Below are positions 1 to 11,700 of a stretch of DNA of 64,000 bases, piece by piece. Position numbers and translations under genes: made by a program. Source of the DNA: Caprella mutica (lineage: Eukaryota; Arthropoda; Malacostraca; Amphipoda; Caprellidae); the NCBI GenBank assembly GCA_947561585.1, contig CANNZV010000328.1, positions 434,001 through 498,000 on the forward strand, in the 5' to 3' direction. How positions within the stretch are numbered: position 1 is the stretch's first letter; every line of letters starts with the position of its first letter. Below the pieces are notes generated by a model. That model had not been told where the DNA came from and ran no database searches. It saw nothing but the letters and a program-made list of their open reading frames with translations.

Positions 1-247
1 CTCTAAAAGATGTTATATTTGAATTGTGGAGACTCTAAAAGATGTTATATTTGAATTGTGGAGACTCTAAAAGATGTTATATTTGAATTGTGGAGACTCT
101 AAAAGATGTTATATTTGAATTGTGGAGACTCTAAAAGATGTTATATTTGAATTGTGGAGACTCTAAAAGATGTTATATTTGAATTGTGGAGACTCTAAAA
201 GATGTTATATTTGAATGTGCAGGCTCTAAAAGATGTTATATTTGAAC
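1..247. repeat. 32-bp tandem repeat at the window edge
   Basis: About 7.7 copies of a unit beginning CTCTAAAAGATGTTATATTT, followed by GAATTGTGGAGA. All but the last two copies are identical. The array runs off the left edge, so its full size is unknown. No coding potential. Confidence 0.95.
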
Positions 248-2772
248 TTAAAAATATCAAATAATTATAAAATAATTGTAGATATCATTCAAAAAAGTAA
301 TCTAAACTAAAAAATATCTAAACACATCATAGAAAGTGCATAAGCAAGGACAGTCTACTCTAACATGATCGAATCGGATTTTGCTATAAAAAAATCCAAT
401 CAACATAAATCATTCTTACCAGTCACCATTGGCATATATTACAGAAATACAATGCTGTAGTTTCCTTATGAAATGCGTAACAAAGAATGCATCCCCTGCA
501 GTTGCACGGATTCATCACTATTCATCCCCGCAACCAAACAAAGTTTTTGCTCTCATCGCCAATCCAAATAGAGGAAGCATGCAGGCTTTATTGTGGTGAG
601 CAATGAAACGATTCAGCTTTGCGCTCGCGCGCCATTGATCATTTTCGTCCATTGGAGCCGAAAACAAAAGGAAAACAACAAAAGGGAAGAAACAAAAAAG
701 GCGTTTGCGGTAGGAAGAGGTTTTCAGAGAGCTGTTTGATATTGCATTTGGAACAAAGCTTTCGCAGGCTGTTCGAAAAAGGTTTAGAGTTGTTAGGATG
801 AAAATTATATAGGGGTATTTACAGTAGTCAGAAAGTGGGTGTTGTTCATAACAATTTTGATGTTCTTGACCTACGTTAACACCCACTTTTCAAGTACTGC
901 CAGTGTCCGGATACGGCACCATTCTCGTAGAAAAGAATTGTTATAAATAAGAATCATGAGCATTCATTATAGTGTAGCAATATTAGGAAATTTAATAATT
1001 TATCTGCTAAATCAAAACTGTCTTTTAAAATCAATATTTTTTTATTTCAAAACAATATAACTATTATTCGTAACCTATATACGAGATTGTAGGATAAAAT
1101 TAATTGGATTTCTGTTTCTAACTTTTTTTTCTGGAATGCTCCCATCGTTTCAATTATTTTAAGAGCAATGTATAAAAGAAATGGGTTTAGTTTTAATATG
1201 TTAAGTAACTGAGGTTGATACAGTATGAAATTGAAAATATGAATTTTATTCGTACGATATTTCACATATATTTTCTAAATAACATTCTAATGGAATGAAG
1301 TACCAGAAGCAGCAATCATTTGATTCGAATCGATTATTTAATTGAAATTGAGATTAAATTAAACCAACTACATTTGCAGAATGAATACAGACTGTTAATT
1401 TCATTGGATTGTATTAGACTAAGCATATTATACTGAATGAAGAAGAAAATTTATTAATTGATTAAGTTGAAATAAATTACCATGTTATTTTATCTAAATA
1501 GAACATCCTACAAAATTTTATATATAGATCTGTGAATTCTGATGAATAAAAAAAATTGTGTTATCGGGAAAATGCTTCAAAAACTAACCCAAATTAATAT
1601 TAAGTTATAGTTATTTGGGATGTATACAGTTTATTTTACAGAATAATAGTCTTTAATAGCATCTAAACATATCGATTACTCTTGATCTTAATGTCTACTT
1701 CACTGGGTTTAAAAACAGTACTTTACAAACGAATAAAAGGTAGCCAATTAGATTTGGATTGCTATCTATATTAATATTGTCTTGTTTATAAAGATCTTTC
1801 GTTTAGTCAACAAAAACAACCAGCTAAATCAAATTTAGAATGAATTAAAGACGATCCATTGAAGTATACGATATTTTTTTCTTCACAATAACTTTCGAGC
1901 TAGATGTTTGTATCTCTCCTTTGATATTTTATCAGATTTCTTTCCTAATAAAATAAGTGGAACAGAGAGCTTCAGGGAAAATGTACCATGTCCCTGTGAT
2001 ACATTTAGGATGTTATGTTAGATTAATTTTAGTTTAAGATCGCACAATAAGTCATAAATTTCTTGAGAAATGATTTTGTGACTATTATGCTTGATTTCAA
2101 ACATGATGTGAGATCATTTAATTCTCTCCGGCTCTTCTACGTACAATATATTATTCTGTAAATCTTCATTTTCTATTTATTTCCAAGTTTATTCACTTAC
2201 AAAAGACTTTGAAACACATATTAGAATATAGATCTAATGCAATCTAAGACACTCGACGATGAATTTTATGAAACGAGCTTTTTTCAGAGTGTAGTTTTGC
2301 TTCAAAGCTTGAGAATCTAGAAAGCGCTCTTATGGTATTACACAGTGTTCCATTACAGGAACTGGAAGAGTTAAATTTGGTGCAAGTTGTGATGCATTCA
2401 CCTGAGACATAACTGAATGGTATTGAGGTTGAAGTCGAAATAGGTAATGGAAGAACTAGATCAATCTGTTGTACTTCATCCTTTATAAATATTGCATCTT
2501 TGAGTCGATTGCTCAGGAGCATATGACTGTACAACCTACTCAATCATGAAGACAATGATGGGTAGACGACTTGTTCTCTACCAGAGCTATACCAAAATGA
2601 TTTTGCTATAGTTTTCTGCATAGCAACAGGAATTAGGAGATGGAATTGTACAGCATTAGCACCCTAATTTCGGTTGCAAAAGGTAATGTTCTTACAGGAC
2701 CATGTCCACTTCATCAGGAAATTTAAATATTGCTCATATAGTTCATGAATTTTTTTAAGGGATATGTTTATT
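248..2772. other. AT-rich non-coding stretch
   Basis: I see no convincing gene. The ORFs present (518-886, 2244-2543) are short, lack family motifs and have no splice context. Around 600-720 is less AT-rich, with a GCGCTCGCGCGCC run. A perfect 12-bp inverted repeat, AAAGTGGGTGTT at 832-843 and AACACCCACTTT at 878-889, may be a decayed MITE. Confidence 0.6.
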
Positions 2773-3205
2773 ACCTTCGCAGAGTACGGGAAGTTTATAT
2801 TTTACACGGCATTAATTTATTTATCAAAATGTAATTTGTTTAACTGAAAAAGTATCCAACCATATTGCATGAAATTTGGTGGGACGATTGTTCAATATCA
2901 AGAAACCATTTAGTCATATTTTGGGAGAGAACAGGTCAAAGGTCAAAGATCAAGGTCAAGTCCATTTATATTTCAATAGCTCAAAAAATATTTAACCAAA
3001 TTGCCTGAAACTTGGTGGGACGATTGGCTAATGTCCAGGAACAATCTGATATAATTTTGGGAGCGATTCGGTCAAAGGTCAAGGTCATATATCATTCTAT
3101 AAACCATATTACATGACACTTGATGGGACGATTGGTCATTATCCGGGAATCAGTTTAATAAATTTTTGAAGCGAACAGGTTGAAGATTGAGGTCAAGGTC
3201 ATTAT
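2773..3205 (+). mobile_element. Helitron-like repeat copy 1 (3'-truncated)
   Basis: Starts TACCTTCGCAGAGTACGGGAAG like the copies at 35.2-36.3 kb. It contains three rounds of an internal unit of about 120 bp (AAATTTGGTGGGACGATTG ... GGTCAAAGGTCAAGGTCA). The family's hairpin plus CTAG end is missing. It carries TCAAGGTCA at 2950, 3079 and 3193 and a perfect direct repeat AGGTCA-A-AGGTCA at 2933-2945. It lies downstream of the neuroligin 3' end. Confidence 0.75.
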
Positions 3206-4325
3206 TTGTATTGTAATTCTCTTTATCACTTATTGTAAGATACAAAAGAAGCATGTTTGATAGAACAAGAGGTTAAGGAAACAACTGGTGATAGTTACCA
3301 CTACATATTTTAATAGATGATGACAAAATATTCACATTATATCTAATTGGACATATTTACAATATAGTTCTATAAACGACCAAACATCAATCAATATTTA
3401 AATATTTACACTCCTATACAATTTTCAATAGGGTGATATTTTCATTCTACACATATAGAGATTCAGCTATATTGACTTTTAAATTCATAAACATTCATAT
3501 AAATATCTTAAAAATACAATATTCATTGTAAAACAATTCAAAAGGTGAACAGTTATTGAGAAAATGCTTTAGAAATTACATAATATTTACATTATTCGAA
3601 TATGTTTTTCTTCATGAATTGGTTTAGTTTGCAGTCGTTAGGAGAATAGGTTTTTTTATGTATAATTGTACAGCAGAAAACTTTTGAATCAATTATTTAT
3701 TTAAATCACGAGTTAGGTAGTTTATATTGAGGTGGAAGTTTATTTATATTATACTAAAAGTGGGTTTTAAATTCGAAACAGAATTAGTACTACATATTAT
3801 GTGCAGTTATCATGTATATAACTGCACCACTGTTTATATATATAACTATACATAAATGTACATTACTGGACTGTAATAAATTTTTGGAGGATATCTTTCT
3901 CTTGTTTATGTTATTTATAAATTGCCTTGTATTATTTTCAGGATTAAACACATTCTATGCTTTTTCTCTTTATAAATCGTTTTATGGATTGAATAGTTAT
4001 TGAAAAATGAATGGATATTCCTTTATGAACCACAAATTATTTTCAAATGTCAATTAGTTGTAAAAAGACGTAGAACCTTTTATATTCCAACCTTATAGTT
4101 TTAAATCATGATATTAAAAAGAAATGAATATTTATAGTTTTAAATCATAAAAATAGAAATGGTAGACACCAGCGATTATAATGAACATTTAGTTTTGGAT
4201 TTTTTTAAAGGTTTAGAATGAAAAGTTATATATAAAATTGGGTTTAGAAAAATATTGAAATAAGTAAAAAAACGTACCGGAGACTGTTGATTATTTTGTC
4301 ATAAGAAATGTGGGATACAATTCGT
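3206..4325. other. AT-rich 3' flank of the neuroligin gene
   Basis: No gene is recognised. The 63-codon plus-strand ORF at 3812-4003 is hydrophobic and AT-rich and has no motif. Some of this may be neuroligin 3' untranslated sequence. A short direct repeat, ATAGTTTTAAATCAT, occurs near 4096 and 4135. Confidence 0.5.
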
Positions 4326-4331
4326 TTTATT
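4326..4331 (-). promoter_or_regulatory. Candidate polyadenylation signal AATAAA for the neuroligin transcript
   Basis: TTTATT on the plus strand reads AATAAA on the minus strand about 190 nt past the stop codon. In DNA this AT-rich several more copies occur further downstream (for example near 3700), so the real 3' end is not fixed by sequence alone. Confidence 0.25.
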
Positions 4332-4518
4332 GATCATACCTAGATATAATAAACGTTGGAATGCTTTGTATGTCATAAATTAATGAGTGATATATGCCCA
4401 AATTTGAATGGAATTAGGTTTACAACTTATTCATATGATTATCAAAAATTCACACATTAAAAGTGAAGGCTAGCATCAAAGGAGTGTTAATTATTCATTT
4501 CAAGGACTATTTTCCTAA

Positions 4519-5776
4519 TCAAGTTGTGATGTGAGAGCTGGAATCTAATGAAGACTGCCTGGGTAAAGTCGCAAATCCAGGATTTCCAGATGAATCGCGT
4601 GGTGGGGGTTTTGGTTTTTTCGTGTTTTGTGAATGGCATGGTTGATTTTGATTTGTTCTGTTGAGAGTAGCTGATCTTTGACCAGAACTGACTCCTTGCT
4701 GTCTTTGATTCTGACAACTGAAACTGCTGAGTGGTTTTTCTTTGCTACTAAATTGACATGTCGAAGTTGAATAATGGTTAGGTGTACCGATAAATCTCTG
4801 CTCATTATACTGAGCTGGTGGGAAATCTGAGCAATATTGGGATACAGGACAATAAGTGCTAGTAGAAGGAAGAAAAGAACTCTGCGGAACCCCTCCTGGA
4901 CAAATTCCTCCTGCGTTACATGGTGGAATTCCTTGCACTCCTGTACTTCCCCCTGACAAATTTTTCATACTAGGTGATGAAATAATCCCCATAGTTGGAT
5001 TATTTTGAAACCCTTGTTTACTACTGGATGGAATATTTGATTCAGATATAATACTACTACCGATATTTTGTTGGTATGGACCCGATGCGCCTTCTTGATA
5101 ACAAGAACTGTTGGAACAAGGACTAGCAATTGCACCTGAGTTCGTACATTCCATAGGAACACTGATGGACGTGCTACCACCTCCATCTACAGGCACACCC
5201 AGAGGAGAACTTGAAGAAGACGAGCTAAGCAAAGGTGGAGGAGGTACAAATTGACTGGTGGGCATTCCACTACACGAGTATGTTGCTGGAGCGTTATTTG
5301 TTGTATAACTAGAAAAGTCAGTATTTCTATCGCCAATATCAGGTGGAGTTGAGAAGGAATGCATTTCTGTTATTTGAATATCTGTTGAGCAAGTGGTGGC
5401 TAAATCTTTACCTGGTGGAGTTGCTCCTTCCGGCCCGCCAGTTGAACCACTTCTCAAACCACTATCCACTGTACATAGAGGCTGTACACTAACACTGTCA
5501 TAGTTCATTTTTGCTCCAGATTGTTGTCTATCCTTATTATATAACAATACACCGAATAATATGATATTGAGCACGAGCATTGATACTCCAATAATGATTG
5601 TAAGAGTCAATGCAGTAGAGTAGTCTAACAGAGAGCCATCAGGTGAGCCATGCTTATCAGAATTTTTGACTTTGCTCCCATGCGCTGCACTAACATTTGG
5701 TCCAATATAATTATCAAGAGGGTTCGGTAGCATTGGTAGTGGTGATGTAAAAGGTTGTTCACTCGGTTCCAGAAAT
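4519..5776 (-). CDS. Nlg: Neuroligin coding exon 10 (membrane span and cytoplasmic tail, stop codon)
   Basis: The terminal coding exon of 1,258 bp has acceptor ttttaacag|ATTTCTG and stop TGA at 4519-4521. After a juxtamembrane stalk, residues 730-754 form the single transmembrane helix ([20 protein letters not shown]). The basic stop-transfer YNKDRQQ follows. The tail of about 340 residues is rich in Ser, Pro, Gly, Thr and Gln, contains a poly-Ser run and a PPPPLL stretch, and ends near KPKPPPR and TLPRQSS. The final residues are HITT. Overlapping ORFs in other frames (4487-4717, 4545-4805, 4965-5186, 5625-5807) are shadows. Confidence 0.93.
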
Positions 5777-8700
5777 CTGTTAAAACATAACTTTCAATTA
5801 TTGACATGAACCTTCATCAAAATGTTGAATTAGCTAAACGCATAAACATTTACCGGAATTAGTAATTAACGTTCTACTCACCTAAATGGATCTAGAGGTC
5901 TAACTGGTCCAATGAAGAAATCGCTATTTCCAGGAGTGTACCAGCTTTCACCATTGGTATCTGGATATCTAGATCCAGTTTCTCTCAGCTCGGGCAATAA
6001 CCAGTTCCAAAGTGCTACTTTGTGAGCTCTGTAATGATCCCTCAGTCGAGGTCTGGAGCCTGAGAAGGGAAATTACCTATCACTTCTTTTCTTCTACTGA
6101 AGTTGGCAGGGATTAATATCAAGGGTATTGAAAATGAAGAATAGAATGAGCGTTGAGGGAAATGATTGATCTCTAATTACCGGTATAGTAATATTCACTC
6201 CAAATATTGTACATTTTCATTGAAATATCATTGCTTTACTTATCATGTTATTGATAATAATAAATAATCAATAGTATATGTGATTAATAATAATTTATAA
6301 TCAAGAAAATAGTTTTTTCATCCATGATGAAAACGTTTATTTTTGTAAATAATTAATGTATGTATAGGTACAATATTTGTTTGCATATAATAACATTTTT
6401 TAAGTGCTATAAAAATATATCACATTAATTTTAAATGATAATCTAAGAAATAATCTTCTGCAATTACATCTAAGGAGAGGAAGTCATTATTTGAATATAA
6501 GTTCTGAATAAATATCTATTAATTCTGATAAAATAGTTACTAGCTGAATTTAAGGAGAAATTTAGAGCAATCAGTGATAATAATAATAATAATAACAAAT
6601 TAAATTAAGTTGAAAATAACTTACTTATTTCCAGATACTTTTCGAATGTGTGATCGTATTTATCCCAAGTGACATTTCTGAATCTGGAACGATCAGGATA
6701 ACTCAAATTTGGTCTTCCTTCATCATGGATATTGGGATTACTGTCAGAGGAAAAAGGTACATTTAATCAAATATTCCTGTATCAATCTAAATCAGAGGAT
6801 TGCAAAAATGACTAAGTTACTAACCCAGTCCTCGCAAAGTTCGTCCACAGCTTCATGAGAATTTCTGAGACCAGAGCATCACTCCTACTGAAATTATTCG
6901 GTGAAATCCAGCTCACATGTTTTTTTGATTCGATGCTTCCATGGGAAAAATCTTCCGTCGAACTGAACCTAGAATTTGATTGGATAGAACCAGATCCCAC
7001 CGCATTCCCGAAATGATCATTGAATCTCACTTGTGATGCTCTTGAAGACGATGATGTTGATGGAGACGAAGGGAGAGGATATGTAGTTGGGTCATGGAAT
7101 GGCCCACCAAACATCAAAGGCAGCTCTGAGCCAAAAATGCTTCCAAGACGCTAAGGAGAATGATATGAACAGTTATGTATATGGTATATTCATTTAGAAG
7201 GATATTAATAGAAAATATAACAAATAATTTATAGATTAAATGAATGATAAATCCATTAGTCTTTTACATTAGGGATCTATATTTCAAATGGAAACACAAT
7301 TAATATTGACTTTTTCTTTCATCAAACAATTATCTATTTTTTTTTTTTAAAAAAGACAATATTTTCCACTAAAACTAAAAGAATAAATTCTTTACAAAAG
7401 AGGGAATTTCTAAAACGGAAGAGAAAATTTCTAAAATTTAATTATTTCTTCTCACCTGTCGCTCATGTCTATGGTGAGAGTAGACGTATATGTAAGTATT
7501 CGTACGATGACTGATGATTTCAGCCATTCTTGTCATTGGAGCTACGAATGATGCGTCACTAATCGCCTCCACCGTTAAATCTCGAACCTGTTACACACAA
7601 AATACTCTGAAAATTAACCTAATTATTGTGCAAATTTTTCAAGAATCTCCCCTTACAATAAATAATACTTTGGGGAAAAGGCAGTGAATGCCTTACTTGA
7701 TTCTCTCATTTAAACAATAATTTTTATCGGATTGTAACGTTCAAATTGATGATTATTGCTATAGAAAATAGTAAGGAGTTTACAGTTTGATAAATGAATA
7801 GGACATACCTCTAACAAATTTTGAGATGGGTTACCCCAATCAGTATACTCTTTGGACATGGCAAGATATATCTCCTGCAAATGATGATTGTAGGAGTTTC
7901 TGACGTATGTTCGGAACATTCTATTTCTCTCTTTGATAGTCAATCCTTCAACTGCCTGCTTGTGAGTTAGTTCAGGATAAGCATCTCCTTCAGTAACTCC
8001 TAACATGATGGACAGGTTTCTTCCTTGAAGCTCCTGCGGCAAACCAAGAAATTTGTTGATGATTACACGAGAATACCAGAAAATCAATGCTTGTATTTGA
8101 ACAACTTTTACATGATAAGAAAATAACAAATTGACATTTTGTAATTTGAATGTTTAGTAAACTTCTCATGGTTAAACATTTCTCACCCTTGCTATTCTCA
8201 TCTTGAAGTCGTGGGTTATGACCACTCCGTCAACACTTGGCCCGTAAGAGGACGCGAACTTGTACTTCGGTATGGCAACATTGACTATGGCTTGTGCCGA
8301 CACGTTTCTGAGGCACACCATTGTTTCAGGATGTTGGTCATTCAAATCGGAGGGGAGGGAGCAATTGAGTTCCTTTGCCAGGCGAGCTGTGACTGAAATT
8401 CCATCTTCCACTTCAGCCCATTTGCTGAATGCAGTTCCCGACATCAGAATTGCTCGCTGGAATAATCCTGGAATGAACAACGATCACCACTTCAAACAGG
8501 TATGATTTGGTGAGATTGGAGAAATACGTTGGAAGATAATTAAAGTTATATATATATTATAAAAAAAATTTGATCTCATATAATTAAAAGGGAATAATTT
8601 TTTTCTCAGATTATTAAACGTAGAATGAATTATTGTATGGTAACTAGAAATATTTAAAAAGAGTTGATTGACCAAAATGTATTGATCAAAATGTATTGAT

Positions 8701-11700
8701 TAAAATGTATTGATCATATTATCATGTATATTGTATAACTTTTCCCAAAACTCAATAAATTTACATGAAATTTTCCGTGATTTGTTAATTAAAATAAATT
8801 TATTACTATTTTTTAATTATAACTATGTTTATATACAAGTGTATACAATTATACATATAATTTATAAAATAACCTTTCTGAAGACAATTTTGATCATTAA
8901 ATCCAAGATTTCATTACTTTCTAAATCATCCCATAGGGAAAATTATGGCGGTAAAACATAAGATTAATAGGAGACCCTTTAATCTTTTATGGGATTTAAT
9001 CTTTCTCTTTTGACAAATGAAATTGCTTCGAATGTACTTTGTAGATTAAAAGTAAAAAAAACTGAAGGACTTAAGATGCGTTTGTGAGATATTCTTGTGG
9101 AATACATTTTAATCTCTATTAGAAAAAATTACACGTACATGGAGCTGCAAAATTGATATCAAATTGAAATAAGGTTCATATTGAATCAGTCCAATTCAAA
9201 CATATATAATAATAATAAAAATCTGATCTTAATACTTGAACAGCTAATTTTCAATAAATCATTTTCTTTCACGAATATAAAAAAATGGAAAAGTTTAATA
9301 TATTTCTATAACAATAGTTGGTTATTTTAATGATCTATAAATTCCAAATATAACAAATTTTTCTCTCGTTTGATTTTCCGTATTTTCGACTGATATAAAA
9401 TATTCTCAGCACTGCTTTATATTTTCTATAACAATAAACTAAGTTCTAAAACTAAGTGCGTTCCTCCATAATAATGTAAGAAAATAGAGCTGTATTCTCA
9501 CAATAAATAGCTTTCCAATGGGAAAACGGAAAGTTCAAGTGAAGTTAAGATCTGATCCTCCAGAGTGTCTTTTTATTACTCGATAGAAAGAGAGAATTAC
9601 ACAATGCTATCGACTTTCCTGGAAGCTTTTATAGATTAGTAGTTTCATTTCTAGTTCAGAGTGTAATGCATTTGTAAGAATGGGTCGATTCTGAAATGTT
9701 CATGAAGCCTGGTAGATTATATTGCTTAAATATCTTTGTTAAAATTGACTGCATGATTAATTACCATTAAAGGTTGCTTTATAAGAAGAAACCTCAATCA
9801 AGAATTGAAATTTAGAACAAATTATTTAGTATGAAATCTTGATATCAACTGAATTCTTCTTACCAGGCAAAACCATTTGGAAATTAATGTCTCTTATCAC
9901 TCCCATCAAACCGCATCTCTCACCTGACACCAATACAGGCGTGACCATCAGGTAACTAATGTCTCATACCACTCTCATCAAACCGCATCTCTTACCTGAC
10001 ACCAATACATGCGAGACCATCAGGTAACTAATGTCTCTAACCACTCCCATTAAACCGCATCTCTCACCTGACACCAATACAGGCGAGACCATCAGGTAAC
10101 TAATGTCTCTAACCACTCCCATTAAACCGCATCTCTCACCTGACACCAATACAGGCGAGACCATCAGGTAACTAATGTCTCTAACCACTCCCATTAAACC
10201 GCATCTCTCACCTGACACCAATACAGGCGAGACCATCAGGTAACTAATGTCTCTTACCACTCCTATCAAACCGCATCTCTCACCTGACACCAATACAGGC
10301 GAGACCATCAGGTAACTAATGCAAGCGGCTCCGGCTCCATGACCAAACAGTGTAACTTTGGAGCTGTCACCGCCAAAATAGGCGATGTTATCTTGAACCC
10401 AGGACAGAGCTGCTAATTGATCCATCAAACCTTGATTGCCCACTACTTTTTGGGAGGCACCCGATGGACTCGTGTTCAGGAAACCTTCAGAAAAATCCAA
10501 TAAGTCGATTATTATCGAAAACTGGCGAGTAAATTTCTTGTTTGGTTATGAAATTATTTATCTCCCAAAGGAAAATTTAAGGTAGGAAAAGACTTAATAT
10601 AATCATTCATGACACCATTATAACCTTCTCCGTTCATCATATCTGATATGTATTTTGATAATGACAATTATATACTTTATTCAATATTGTAATTATAAAA
10701 CATAATAGATCGTTAGAACAAATAAACTTTCCTTTTGGAAATAAACATTTGACAGAGAACAATCCCTCTCTGTTCTTATCTTATATATGTACATATATAA
10801 TTAGGACATTCAACTAATTACTCTCCAAAGGAACCTATCATTAATTGTTGAAGTTTTAATGAGACTTCCTGAGTCATCCACTTAGAGACAACTTGGAACA
10901 TTCATTTACTATTTTACTGGAAAAGGCTTCAAGTGAGCGGGGCACAGAGGTCCAAAAACTTTACTCAACTTATAACAATCATGTTCTGATAAAATTACTG
11001 CTTACATGACTAAAATGTAAGTTCAGATTCAAGAACTGATTAATCAAAATTATGTTCGAGAAGAAAAATGGTGGTTCGTGATCTCTACCAAAATTGAACA
11101 TCAATTATTAAGTGCAAAGATTTCTAATTTAATAATTGAACAGAATGGGGTTATGTGAGTACATCATCCTATAAATTTTCTTCTATATAGTCACACATAT
11201 ATTTTTAATATTAATTAATTAATGTTATGTATGGATAGATTTTAGACTCATATTAATCAGAGCAATCTAGTAAATATAATATTATTTCCCTCTCTATTAA
11301 TGTGCCGCATCAATCATATACAACAGGACCGCCTTTTTAATCAAGGTAATTATAGGTATAAATACTACCAGTGATTACTTACCTAAAGGTCCGAGTCTGT
11401 AATTTAGGGTCACAACCACCACTTGCCCATAGCTGGCCAGGACTCCACCATCGTAAAGATTACCTGAGCCCCACCAGAAAGTTTCCCCTTGGATGAAAAC
11501 CATCACCGGGTAACGTCCACCTCCTGAAAAATATTGTAAATAGATAAATTAGCTTTGGATTTTTGATATCAATATTAATTATTTTATCGGAGCGTTATTA
11601 AATTATTCGATGAAAATTTTTGTAATCGTTGTTGAATTTGATGTAATGTAAAATATTGTTAATATTCTATATTTTTGCCTTTAATTAGTGTGCTATATGT

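Noticed and set aside
4487..5807. Extra minus-strand ORFs overlapping the last neuroligin exon
   Set aside because: Out-of-frame shadows; the main frame has the membrane span and the tail motifs.
8211..8505. Plus-strand ORFs opposite neuroligin exon 4
   Set aside because: Antisense shadows of a well-supported coding exon.
9964..10283. Treating all 72-bp copies as coding in the reference neuroligin protein
   Set aside because: The first donor joins to exon 4 giving the family-conserved [12 protein letters not shown]; extra blocks have no counterpart I know in neuroligins, so I report them as alternatives only.
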